Shown here: in pieces, positions 17,752-24,838 of the stretch | Layout of the letters: each line of letters opens with the position of its first letter | Position numbering within the stretch: position 1 is the stretch's first letter | Origin: Flavisolibacter longurius | GTDB lineage: Bacteria; Bacteroidota; Bacteroidia; Chitinophagales; Chitinophagaceae | Length of the DNA: 64,000 bases | Reading direction: 5' to 3' | Assembly (NCBI GenBank): GCA_014163555.1 | Contig: JACJGO010000015.1 | Location: 1 to 64,000, forward strand | The notes under the pieces: generated by a model | The model's input: the letters and a program-made list of their open reading frames with translations, nothing else | What the model was told of the DNA's origin: nothing | Database searches by the model: none | Program-made: the position numbers and the translations under genes

Positions 17752-19299
17752 TTAGCGCCAATAACTGTTTTGTTCAACCTTTGGATTCCGGGTCAGCACT
17801 TCATCGGCAATGGGCCAGTAGATGCCGCCTTCGCCCAGCAGCTTGTTGAAATCGGGGTTCGTTCTTTTCAGGCGGTTATACCGTACCTGGTCGTACCAGC
17901 GCCAGCCCTCTCCCATCAATTCCCGCCTTCTTTCGGCAAAAATTTCAGTGAGCAAGTCCACCGATGGGGATAGCGTGACAGGCTCCAGTCCGCGACTGGT
18001 TCGCACAGCATTTAGCTGCACCACAGCCTCGCCTTGTGCTCCCACTACGGCCAGTGCTTCAGCCCGCAGCAGGCGGATCTCTTCGAGGCGTGTAAACACA
18101 ATGGAAGAATTATACACGGCAAAATTTCCCGATACATTGCCGTTCACCACGCGGATCTTTTTAAACACCGGCACTTCGGCGTTGTAGTTTTCAAAATAGG
18201 TGGTCAACAGCAGGGCCGGTGTGTAACGGATGTCAATACCAAAGCGCTGGTCATTGCCCTGGCCTGAAGGAAAGATGCTTGAAATGGAATCCTTCGGCAC
18301 ATAGATGTCGGGCAATTGCTTCGACATGGGATAATTGGTGGTATTGGCCAGGGTTAATTGCTCAATATGCCCATCGGTTGTGGTTTCGCCGCGACTGTAA
18401 ATAAAGTTGAACGCAACGAGCTGGTTGTAATTCTGGTTGCCTGCCTGGAAAAAGCCTGTTGGGCTCACCAGTTGGTCAACATTTACAAAGGAGAGGTTAC
18501 TCTTGGTGTAGTTATTCAGGATAAATTCGGTATACGTAGCCACATCGAGGTAGCGACCCTGCCATGCACTGATGTGGGCCAGGATAGCATAGGCGGCCAG
18601 TTTATTGAAGGGTGTATTCAGCCAGGTTTCCTGCGACACACCGTAATAGTCGGCAGGGAACAACTGCTCGGGATCATTGCCCGAATAGAGATAAGGCAGG
18701 CGCTGTGCAGCTTCTACCAGTTCGCCTTCGGCAAACGAAAGCACGGCCTCCTGTTTGGCACGTGGAAAGGTTTCAAACTCCCCATCGTTTGAACGTGTGA
18801 TCAGAGGTACATCGCCCCAGATACGCACCATGTAGAAATAAGCAAAGGCACGAATGGCCCGGGCCTGGGCAATATCCAGTTTGTAATAGGATTCGGTATA
18901 ACGCTTGTCAGCCAGGCAGCCGTGCACCCGCTCGATAAACAGGTTGCTGGCATTGATCACGGCGTAAAACCGGCGCCAGTTGGTGATGGTTTCCAGTAGC
19001 GGAAATGAAGCATTGAGGTTGCCTTCTGTCACTGCTTTCAGATCGGGACGAAACACAGAGCGGAAATCGCCCTGGCGCAGTTCGCCCCACATCCAATGGG
19101 CATTGTTGTCGGCAATGGCGGCGCGGAACAGGCCATAGAGGCCAATCAGTCCGCTGCGGGCATCTTCAAATTTCGTCCAGTGCCCTTCTTCTTTTGCCTG
19201 CCGCGAAGAGTCCACGTCCAACTGCTTGTTGCAGGCAGTTGCCGCAAACAGGCACAAGACGACGAGAAGGAGGTTCAGTTTTCCAATACGTTTATACAT
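17752..19299 (-). CDS. SusD/RagB-family outer-membrane lipoprotein (first module)
   Basis: This 515-aa protein has a lipoprotein signal (FAATAC, then NKQLDVDSS). Family features include HWTKFEDARSGLIGLYGLFR near the N-terminus, ARAIRAFAYFYMVRIWGDVP, LRAEALAVVGAQGEAVVQLNAVRTSRG, and the C-terminal signature ERRRELMGEGWRWYDQVRYN ending at VEQNSYWR. It has the same length as the SusD of the second module but differs extensively, so the two pairs are old paralogs rather than a recent duplication. It lies 53 bp downstream of its SusC partner. Confidence 0.95.
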   Translation of the reverse strand: MYKRIGKLNLLLVVLCLFAATACNKQLDVDSSRQAKEEGHWTKFEDARSGLIGLYGLFRAAIADNNAHWMWGELRQGDFRSVFRPDLKAVTEGNLNASFPLLETITNWRRFYAVINASNLFIERVHGCLADKRYTESYYKLDIAQARAIRAFAYFYMVRIWGDVPLITRSNDGEFETFPRAKQEAVLSFAEGELVEAAQRLPYLYSGNDPEQLFPADYYGVSQETWLNTPFNKLAAYAILAHISAWQGRYLDVATYTEFILNNYTKSNLSFVNVDQLVSPTGFFQAGNQNYNQLVAFNFIYSRGETTTDGHIEQLTLANTTNYPMSKQLPDIYVPKDSISSIFPSGQGNDQRFGIDIRYTPALLLTTYFENYNAEVPVFKKIRVVNGNVSGNFAVYNSSIVFTRLEEIRLLRAEALAVVGAQGEAVVQLNAVRTSRGLEPVTLSPSVDLLTEIFAERRRELMGEGWRWYDQVRYNRLKRTNPDFNKLLGEGGIYWPIADEVLTRNPKVEQNSYWR

Positions 19300-19352
19300 A
19301 TCCGTTATTATACTTAACTTATTTTGGTACCTGTTTACTTAACAGATGTTCT

Positions 19353-22304
19353 TTAGAGATCCAACTTTACACCGGCAATGATGGAACGTGGTATGGGCAA
19401 GCCATAGCCATCGTAAATACCGTTGTAATTCACCAGTTCCGGATCATCGGCTTTAAACGGCGTGATGGTAAACAGGTTAGTAGCCGTGGCGTACACCTGA
19501 AAACCTTTCAGGAAGCGGCTGGCATTCTTCGCCTTATTTTTCAGCAGGTCGTACCGCAGGGTGAGGGACCGCAGCTTTACAAAGGAAGCATCATCCAGAA
19601 ACAGATCCTGGTCGGGCCGGTAAGCCACTACCGTGCTCCAAGGATTGTACACCGGGAAGTCGGTGAGATCCATCTTCTTTTCCCAGAAAGTGATCTCTTT
19701 TACCGAGTTGATATTGTTGGCCACCTCCGTATTGATAAAATCGAGTCGCGAAGCCGCATACCGGTTGAGCACTTTGTGACGAAGAGCAAAATAAAATTGG
19801 AAGTCGAAGGTGAATGCTTTGTAGCCAAACGAGCTGCCCAGGCCACCGGTTACCTTCGGCAGGTAATGCCCGGTAAGTGTTTTGTCTGCATCGTTGATGA
19901 CATAATCGCCATTCAGGTCAGCCCACCGCGGGTCACCAGCCTTCAGCGCTACCCCTTTAAAGTTGAGCGGCTGACCGGTTTGCGTATTAACAGGCACCTC
20001 GGCGTTGGTAGCAAAACCACCCCGGTTCTGCAGCAGCCAAAACGCATCGACCCGCTGGCCCACCACCAGTTTTTGCGATCCGATCACTAGTTCGGTAAGA
20101 CCACCCGGCAGCGCCTTCAGGGTGTTTTGATTGTAGTTGGCATTGGCGGTAAGCGTCCAGCTAAATGCATGGCGTGAGGCCGGCAACACATCGGCCAACA
20201 ATGAAAGGTCAAGTCCTTTGTTTGCCACCCGCAAACCGGAAAGATAGGCGCCGGTATAACCCCACTCCGAGGCAACGGGAATGGGCAGCAACATGTCTTT
20301 ATCATCGCGGCTATAGGCATCCAGTGAGATCCTCACACGGTCGGCTGCCAGGCCGAGTTGCAACCCGATATTCAGCTTATCACTGTAAGCCCAGGGAATG
20401 CCGTACCCTACCCAACCGCTGGTGTAAGGTCGTGAGATACCGGGCAGGCCGGCGTAGGAGCCGATGGTGGGTTCGTTGCTCCATCCCAGGTCTACACGGT
20501 ATTGCGGGCCGGCGCCAAAACGGTCGTCGCTCACTAACTTACCCAGCTGGGCGAAGGAAAGATTCAGCAAGAGCGAACTGATTTTGCTGTCGCCAAGCAA
20601 ATGATTTTTGATGTTCCAGCCAGCCGCACCTGTAAAAGAGGTGAACCAGCGATTGTCGGGCTGCATGTTGGATGAACCATCGCGACGGGCCACGGCACTC
20701 AGGGTGAAAATTTGGTTGTAGTCGTAGGTGGCCTGGCCAAAGAAAGAAGCCAATCGCGACTGCATCTTTCCAGGGAAATAATAAACCCGGAAGCCTCTTG
20801 GGTCAAGGTAGTCAGCCGCATTGGGATCACCGTTCACCACGTTGATCTTGATAAAATCGTTGGGAGTGTTGTAGGCGTAGCCGTAATTGTATTTGTATTC
20901 ATCGGACTGAAAGCTCTGGCCTGCCTCCAGTGACAGTTTGCTGCGGTTAGTAAAGTCAAAACTATAACTAAGCGTATTGCTGATAACGGTGCGTTGGTTA
21001 TAGCCAAAATAATTTGAAACAAAGTTGTTGCCTTCCAACAAGGTAGTAGGCCAGAATGCTTCACGGACGCCTTCGTTGTAATCAAAGCTCAATTGTCCTT
21101 TGTAATGCAGTTTGTTTACTTTGGCAGCGATGGAGAGATAACCCTGCACCAGGTCCGAAGAATTCCTGTCAATGGATTTATCAAACTCGTTCAGGTAGGC
21201 ATTGTAAAGATTTTGGTTAGGCGTCAGCGGGTTGATGAGATCCGGGATATAGCGTTGTTCGGCCAGGCGGTCGCGAACATTGCGGTTGCGGGTACGATCC
21301 AGTTTGTTGTAATTGATCATGCTGGAAACCATCACCCATGGGAGCGGCGCCACATTGATAAAAAAAGAACCTGTGTAGCGGTTGATGCTGGTATTATCGG
21401 CATTACCGGCGTTTTTAGCCAGCCCGGTAAAAAACCGGAAGTTGGCCCTTTCCGATCCTCCGGTGAGGCTCATGTCCACATTGTAGAGCAGCGCATTTTT
21501 GTAATACGCCTCCGACCAGTTGGCAGGACCGTAGTAATCGGCGTTGGTGGAATCGCGGAGAAAGGGCGGATAATTGAGACGGTCATTGATGGTTCCGAAC
21601 CTGTCGTAAAACGGTTTTCTAAAATCATTTTCATATGCCGCATTAACCGGTGTAATCTGCGGACGCAGGGCCAGGCCGGTGTAAGCATTTACGCTGATCT
21701 CACGGTAACCCGCATGGGCGTTTTTGGTGGTGATCCAGATGGCGCCGTTGGCAGCCAGCGGTCCCAGTGCAGCCAGGCGCAGCGGGTCGGTGATCACTTC
21801 AATGGATTGTACGTTGCTGGGGTTGATGGCAGCTAAAAGGTTGGTGGCCGGCCCTACCCGGTTGAAATCATATTTCTGGATCTCGTACACAAAGGGATTA
21901 TCCTGCACCAGCGGTATGCCATTCAGGAAAACAGCCGCCTGTTGATCGAACAGTTCGCGTTTGCTAAGCAAGGGTGAACTGATGCCACGCAGAAAAATGT
22001 TCTGTTCCGTACCCGGCTCGCCGCTGGGCTCCTGAATATGCACACCGGCTGCATTGCCCTTAAGCATTTGCTGCAGGGAAATATAAGGGTGTGCATTCAC
22101 GTTGTTCATCGGCACGGTATTGGACAGCCCTTTGGGCTGCAAACCTGAACCTGCTGTAAAGGATGTGGCAACCCTTACTGCAGCGGTGTCATTTTTCCGG
22201 ATGACCGAATCGGTCTGGGCCTTCAATACGGAAACAGGGAACAGCGCGGCGCCAATCAGGTAGCATCCAAAGCTGGCAGATGTGCGTAACAATCGAATCC
22301 TCAT
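19353..22304 (-). CDS. SusC-family TonB-dependent transporter lacking the N-terminal carboxypeptidase-like domain (first module)
   Basis: This 983-aa protein has a signal ending near VLKAQTDS. Unlike the other two SusC proteins in the window it goes almost directly into a plug domain (ISLQQMLKGNAAGVHIQEPSGEPG; IFLRGISSPLLSKRELFD; VQSIEVITDPLRLAALGPLAANGAIWITT) without a CarboxypepD_reg-like domain. The barrel contains the usual GDPRWADLNGDYVINDADK loop and ends in RSIIAGVKLDL. It is the first gene of the long minus-strand PUL operon. A perfect 15-bp inverted repeat lies about 235-270 bp upstream of its start. It should import the glycan captured by the SusD 53 bp downstream. Confidence 0.92.
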   Translation of the reverse strand: MRIRLLRTSASFGCYLIGAALFPVSVLKAQTDSVIRKNDTAAVRVATSFTAGSGLQPKGLSNTVPMNNVNAHPYISLQQMLKGNAAGVHIQEPSGEPGTEQNIFLRGISSPLLSKRELFDQQAAVFLNGIPLVQDNPFVYEIQKYDFNRVGPATNLLAAINPSNVQSIEVITDPLRLAALGPLAANGAIWITTKNAHAGYREISVNAYTGLALRPQITPVNAAYENDFRKPFYDRFGTINDRLNYPPFLRDSTNADYYGPANWSEAYYKNALLYNVDMSLTGGSERANFRFFTGLAKNAGNADNTSINRYTGSFFINVAPLPWVMVSSMINYNKLDRTRNRNVRDRLAEQRYIPDLINPLTPNQNLYNAYLNEFDKSIDRNSSDLVQGYLSIAAKVNKLHYKGQLSFDYNEGVREAFWPTTLLEGNNFVSNYFGYNQRTVISNTLSYSFDFTNRSKLSLEAGQSFQSDEYKYNYGYAYNTPNDFIKINVVNGDPNAADYLDPRGFRVYYFPGKMQSRLASFFGQATYDYNQIFTLSAVARRDGSSNMQPDNRWFTSFTGAAGWNIKNHLLGDSKISSLLLNLSFAQLGKLVSDDRFGAGPQYRVDLGWSNEPTIGSYAGLPGISRPYTSGWVGYGIPWAYSDKLNIGLQLGLAADRVRISLDAYSRDDKDMLLPIPVASEWGYTGAYLSGLRVANKGLDLSLLADVLPASRHAFSWTLTANANYNQNTLKALPGGLTELVIGSQKLVVGQRVDAFWLLQNRGGFATNAEVPVNTQTGQPLNFKGVALKAGDPRWADLNGDYVINDADKTLTGHYLPKVTGGLGSSFGYKAFTFDFQFYFALRHKVLNRYAASRLDFINTEVANNINSVKEITFWEKKMDLTDFPVYNPWSTVVAYRPDQDLFLDDASFVKLRSLTLRYDLLKNKAKNASRFLKGFQVYATATNLFTITPFKADDPELVNYNGIYDGYGLPIPRSIIAGVKLDL

Positions 22305-22537
22305 TGTAGTAGTTGGTTTGACTTTGCCTCCTGTGAAAAGGCGTGTTCAATCGGAATTCAGCAACCGTTGGTTCCTGCAGCCCGACGTTTATAGTAGCAT
22401 CTACGTTCGGCTGTAGGACCCTTACCACACAACCAGTTGTTAAAAAATTTAAAAACAAATAAGAAGGTTGTGTTAAATCCGAAACGATAGTAGAACTAAT
22501 TTCTTATTCAAAAAACGACCTACATGTTGCACAACTG

Positions 22538-22576
22538 TGCGCAAACGTTTGAACTCTCTGATCAAACGTTTGCGCA
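22538..22576. promoter_or_regulatory. Perfect 15-bp inverted repeat, LacI-type operator candidate for the PUL operon
   Basis: TGCGCAAACGTTTGA (22538-22552) is followed after 9 bp by its exact reverse complement TCAAACGTTTGCGCA (22562-22576). Each arm itself contains the 10-bp palindrome CAAACGTTTG, so two operator-sized palindromes sit 21 bp (two helical turns) apart. The palindromes share the CAAACG half-site with the sites at 1601-1637 and 26916-26958. Position upstream of the first SusC gene and just downstream of a LacI-family gene suggests control by that regulator. Confidence 0.7.
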
Positions 22577-22666
22577 AATTTGGAAAGAGAATGATATATC
22601 GGGAAGAATCGATTTTGAATATTCATGCGATGGCAAGAGAGAATGCAAACAACAAATAAAAAGGGA

Positions 22667-22701
22667 ATAAAAAAGCATACAGGTTTGCGTTTGTATGCTT
22701 T
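22667..22701 (-). terminator. Intrinsic terminator after the LacI-family gene
   Basis: A 9-bp stem (AAAGCATAC at 22672-22680 with GTATGCTTT at 22693-22701) with a 12-nt loop is followed, reading the minus strand, by a T tract (TTTTTATTCC). It is about 130 bp downstream of the LacI stop and would separate regulator transcription from the PUL operon. Confidence 0.65.
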
Positions 22702-22833
22702 CAGATAGATATGTGGAGGTGTAAGAAATCGGGAATAGCACAGTCAGACATGCATGTATTCTTCACTTAAATTTTACCCGAATACAGACTGCTACTGGGT
22801 TTATGTTTATCAGAAGAAAATGAAAAGGCCGGC

Positions 22834-23871
22834 TTATGATGGCCGGCTGCCAGGATGCATGACCAGTGTAGCCGGAATTTCTTCCACCTGGAACTGGTTC
22901 GTCTCCAAACTGGCGTCATTCTTTTTGTTCAAAATAGCAATCATCATTTCCATAGCTTTTTCGCCCTGCCCATAGGGATACTGCTCTACGGAAACCAGTG
23001 GCGGATGCGCTGTGTAGTTGGTGATGGGCAGGTTGGCATAGCTGGCAAACACCAGATCTTTGTTTACACCTATGCCGTTTTGCTGCGAGTACTGCACCGC
23101 GTCCATGTGTACATATTCATTAAACGTGATCACAGCCTGAGGTTTGTTTTTTCGCGACAGCAATTTCTTCATCGCTGCATGGGTGCCTTCTTTCGACAGG
23201 TCTGTTATTTCAACCAGCTGCATGTCCACTTTGATCTTTTTGCGAGAATGCCCTTCAATGTAGCCATTCAGCCTCTCTTTGCTGGCGCCTAGTTTATCGG
23301 GCCCATTCAGCAAGGCGATACGTTTATAGCCCCTGCTGATCAGCCAACCCACCATATCAACAGTACCCTTGTACAGGTTGCAGAATACTTTATTGGCTTC
23401 TTTAAAAGGAGGCACACGATCGAAATAAACAACCGGGATGTTGTATTTGTCCAGGGCCTGCAGATGCTCGTAACTGTTTGTTTCTTTCGACAGGGAAATC
23501 AGCAGTCCATCCACCCGTTGTTTGCGAATGGCTTCCACCACGTTTTTTTCCCGCTCCACATCATCATAGCTCTGTCCGAACAGAATAGTGTAATTGGATT
23601 CCATGGCGGCGGTTTCAATCCCGCTGATGGCCTGCGAAAAAAACTCTTCGCGGATAAAAGGAAGAATCACGCCTACTACAAACGATTTTTGCTGCTTGAA
23701 GGAAATCGCCTTTGCGTTGGGCTCATATCCCAGTTCTTTCACAAGCTGCTGCACCTGCATCTTGGTACGTAATCCAATGCGGGGATGATCACTGAGTGCT
23801 CTTGAAACGGTGGACACCGAAACATTCAGGCGTTTGGCAATTTCTTTAATAGTGGGCAGCTTGTTTTCCAT
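22834..23871 (-). CDS. LacI-family transcriptional regulator of the amino-sugar/PUL region
   Basis: This 345-aa protein has the LacI helix-turn-helix at residues 6-30 (TIKEIAKRLNVSVSTVSRAL) with the hinge region following GYEPNAKA, and a periplasmic-binding-protein-like effector domain beginning SFVVGVILPFIREEFFSQ. Strand and position place it between the PUL operon (downstream) and the CBM9-nagB/nagP group (upstream). LacI-type operator-like sites lie upstream of the PUL, in the nagB/nagP intergenic region and upstream of the kinase. An amino sugar or its phosphate as effector is an inference from that regulon. It has its own terminator at 22667-22701. Confidence 0.9.
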   Translation of the reverse strand: MENKLPTIKEIAKRLNVSVSTVSRALSDHPRIGLRTKMQVQQLVKELGYEPNAKAISFKQQKSFVVGVILPFIREEFFSQAISGIETAAMESNYTILFGQSYDDVEREKNVVEAIRKQRVDGLLISLSKETNSYEHLQALDKYNIPVVYFDRVPPFKEANKVFCNLYKGTVDMVGWLISRGYKRIALLNGPDKLGASKERLNGYIEGHSRKKIKVDMQLVEITDLSKEGTHAAMKKLLSRKNKPQAVITFNEYVHMDAVQYSQQNGIGVNKDLVFASYANLPITNYTAHPPLVSVEQYPYGQGEKAMEMMIAILNKKNDASLETNQFQVEEIPATLVMHPGSRPS

Positions 23872-24016
23872 ACAACTAATTATTTCGAACGCAGTCTGTT
23901 GAAGCGTTTTCTGGTTCTGCTGCCAATGAGCAGCTTTAAAATTTCAACTGTTTGCATTCACCATGAAAATCAATTCACAGCTAAGCAATGTTTTTACTTA
24001 TGAATTTCTATAAAAA

Positions 24017-24712
24017 TCAAATCTTATGGTCCCGTAAGTTTTCAGCTTCCGAAGCGAAGGAAAGTGTTCCAAAAAATTCCGGCAAATGAAAGTTCGGCTC
24101 CATGCTTTTTATAGGCGACCAGCACAAAAAATGGGGCTCTGGAAGGTTATCGCCACATTTGTAAAAATTTGCCCGCCACTGTTGTCCTTTCAAGGAAGTT
24201 ACAGGGTGATACAAAAATGCCGAATACGGAATTGCAACCGTAAATTCCCAGTTCACCCACACACCGCCTTCTTTCCGAACAATGGACTGGCTTTTGAGTT
24301 GCTGCAGTACCGTATCGGGTAAAAACTCACGGGATGATTTTGAACGGCCAAACGCTGCCAGAACCGTTCCAATACAATTGAATTCAAAATTGTAATACGA
24401 TTCTCCCTCATCAAAACTGAAAAAGGCTTCCACACAACTATCCTGGTAAACGGGTTCGTTATTTTTCCCATACAAGGCTTGTACTGTCGGTTCAGCCACA
24501 TCGTATTGCAGGTAAAGGCTATCGTTGCCAAAAGCGATCGCAAACTGAACACTTGCCTGGCTTGGATACATATCACCCCATGGTGCATAGGCCAAAGGAT
24601 GCCTGCCTGTGTTACGCAACCGGTCTGCAATTGCGTCAATTCCGTTTGCATCATCTGTGACCCCCAAAAAAGGAACGCTTATATGTTTTGTATCGACTTT
24701 TTGTGCTTCCAT
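24017..24712 (-). CDS. CBM9-like (DOMON-type) carbohydrate-binding protein without signal peptide
   Basis: This 231-aa protein resembles the carbohydrate-binding family 9-like domain of Bacteroidota: WGDMYPSQASVQFAIAFGNDSLYLQYDV, then QDSCVEAFFSFDEGESYYNFEFNCIG, WVNWEFTVAIPYSAF and WRANFYKCGD...FLCWSPI. The domain fills the whole protein. No signal peptide is visible, which is unusual for a glycan-binding module, so it is either cytoplasmic or the start is elsewhere. It lies 127 bp downstream of nagB beyond a putative terminator and 145 bp upstream of the LacI gene. A single operator-like half (GTAAACGTTTTC at 24747-24758) lies just upstream of its start. Confidence 0.75.
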   Translation of the reverse strand: MEAQKVDTKHISVPFLGVTDDANGIDAIADRLRNTGRHPLAYAPWGDMYPSQASVQFAIAFGNDSLYLQYDVAEPTVQALYGKNNEPVYQDSCVEAFFSFDEGESYYNFEFNCIGTVLAAFGRSKSSREFLPDTVLQQLKSQSIVRKEGGVWVNWEFTVAIPYSAFLYHPVTSLKGQQWRANFYKCGDNLPEPHFLCWSPIKSMEPNFHLPEFFGTLSFASEAENLRDHKI

Positions 24713-24746
24713 GCCTTTTATAATAAAAATGTTTTGCTGTTTACAC

Positions 24747-24758
24747 GTAAACGTTTTC
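24747..24758. promoter_or_regulatory. Operator-like site upstream of the CBM9-like gene
   Basis: GTAAACGTTTTC differs slightly from the CAAACGTTTG palindrome of the PUL operator. It is single rather than paired and lies about 35 bp upstream of the CBM9-like start codon, a repressor-compatible position. Weak on its own; reported because the other members of the motif family are at neighbouring promoters. Confidence 0.35.
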
Positions 24759-24788
24759 TCTTTCGCAATAATAAGCAGGAAAGTGAAA

Positions 24789-24812
24789 GGGCCGTTGTAA
24801 AAACAACAGCCC
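24789..24812 (-). terminator. Putative terminator downstream of nagB
   Basis: A 10-bp stem (GGGCCGTTGT at 24789-24798 with ACAACAGCCC at 24803-24812, one C-A mismatch that becomes a G-U wobble in minus-strand RNA) with a 4-nt loop, followed on the minus strand by TTTCACTTTCC. It is 26 bp past the nagB stop codon. Confidence 0.6.
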
Positions 24813-24838
24813 TTAACGATTGCTCTGCTATGTGAGAT

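Larger units (their letters stand above)
22305..22833. other. 529-bp regulatory region between the PUL operon and its LacI-type gene
   Basis: No credible gene is present. The region contains the perfect inverted repeat of LacI-operator type at 22538-22576 and the terminator of the LacI gene at 22667-22701. All transcription across it is on the minus strand, so it should hold the promoter of the twelve-gene PUL operon. No confident -33/-7 hexamers were identified. Confidence 0.6.
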
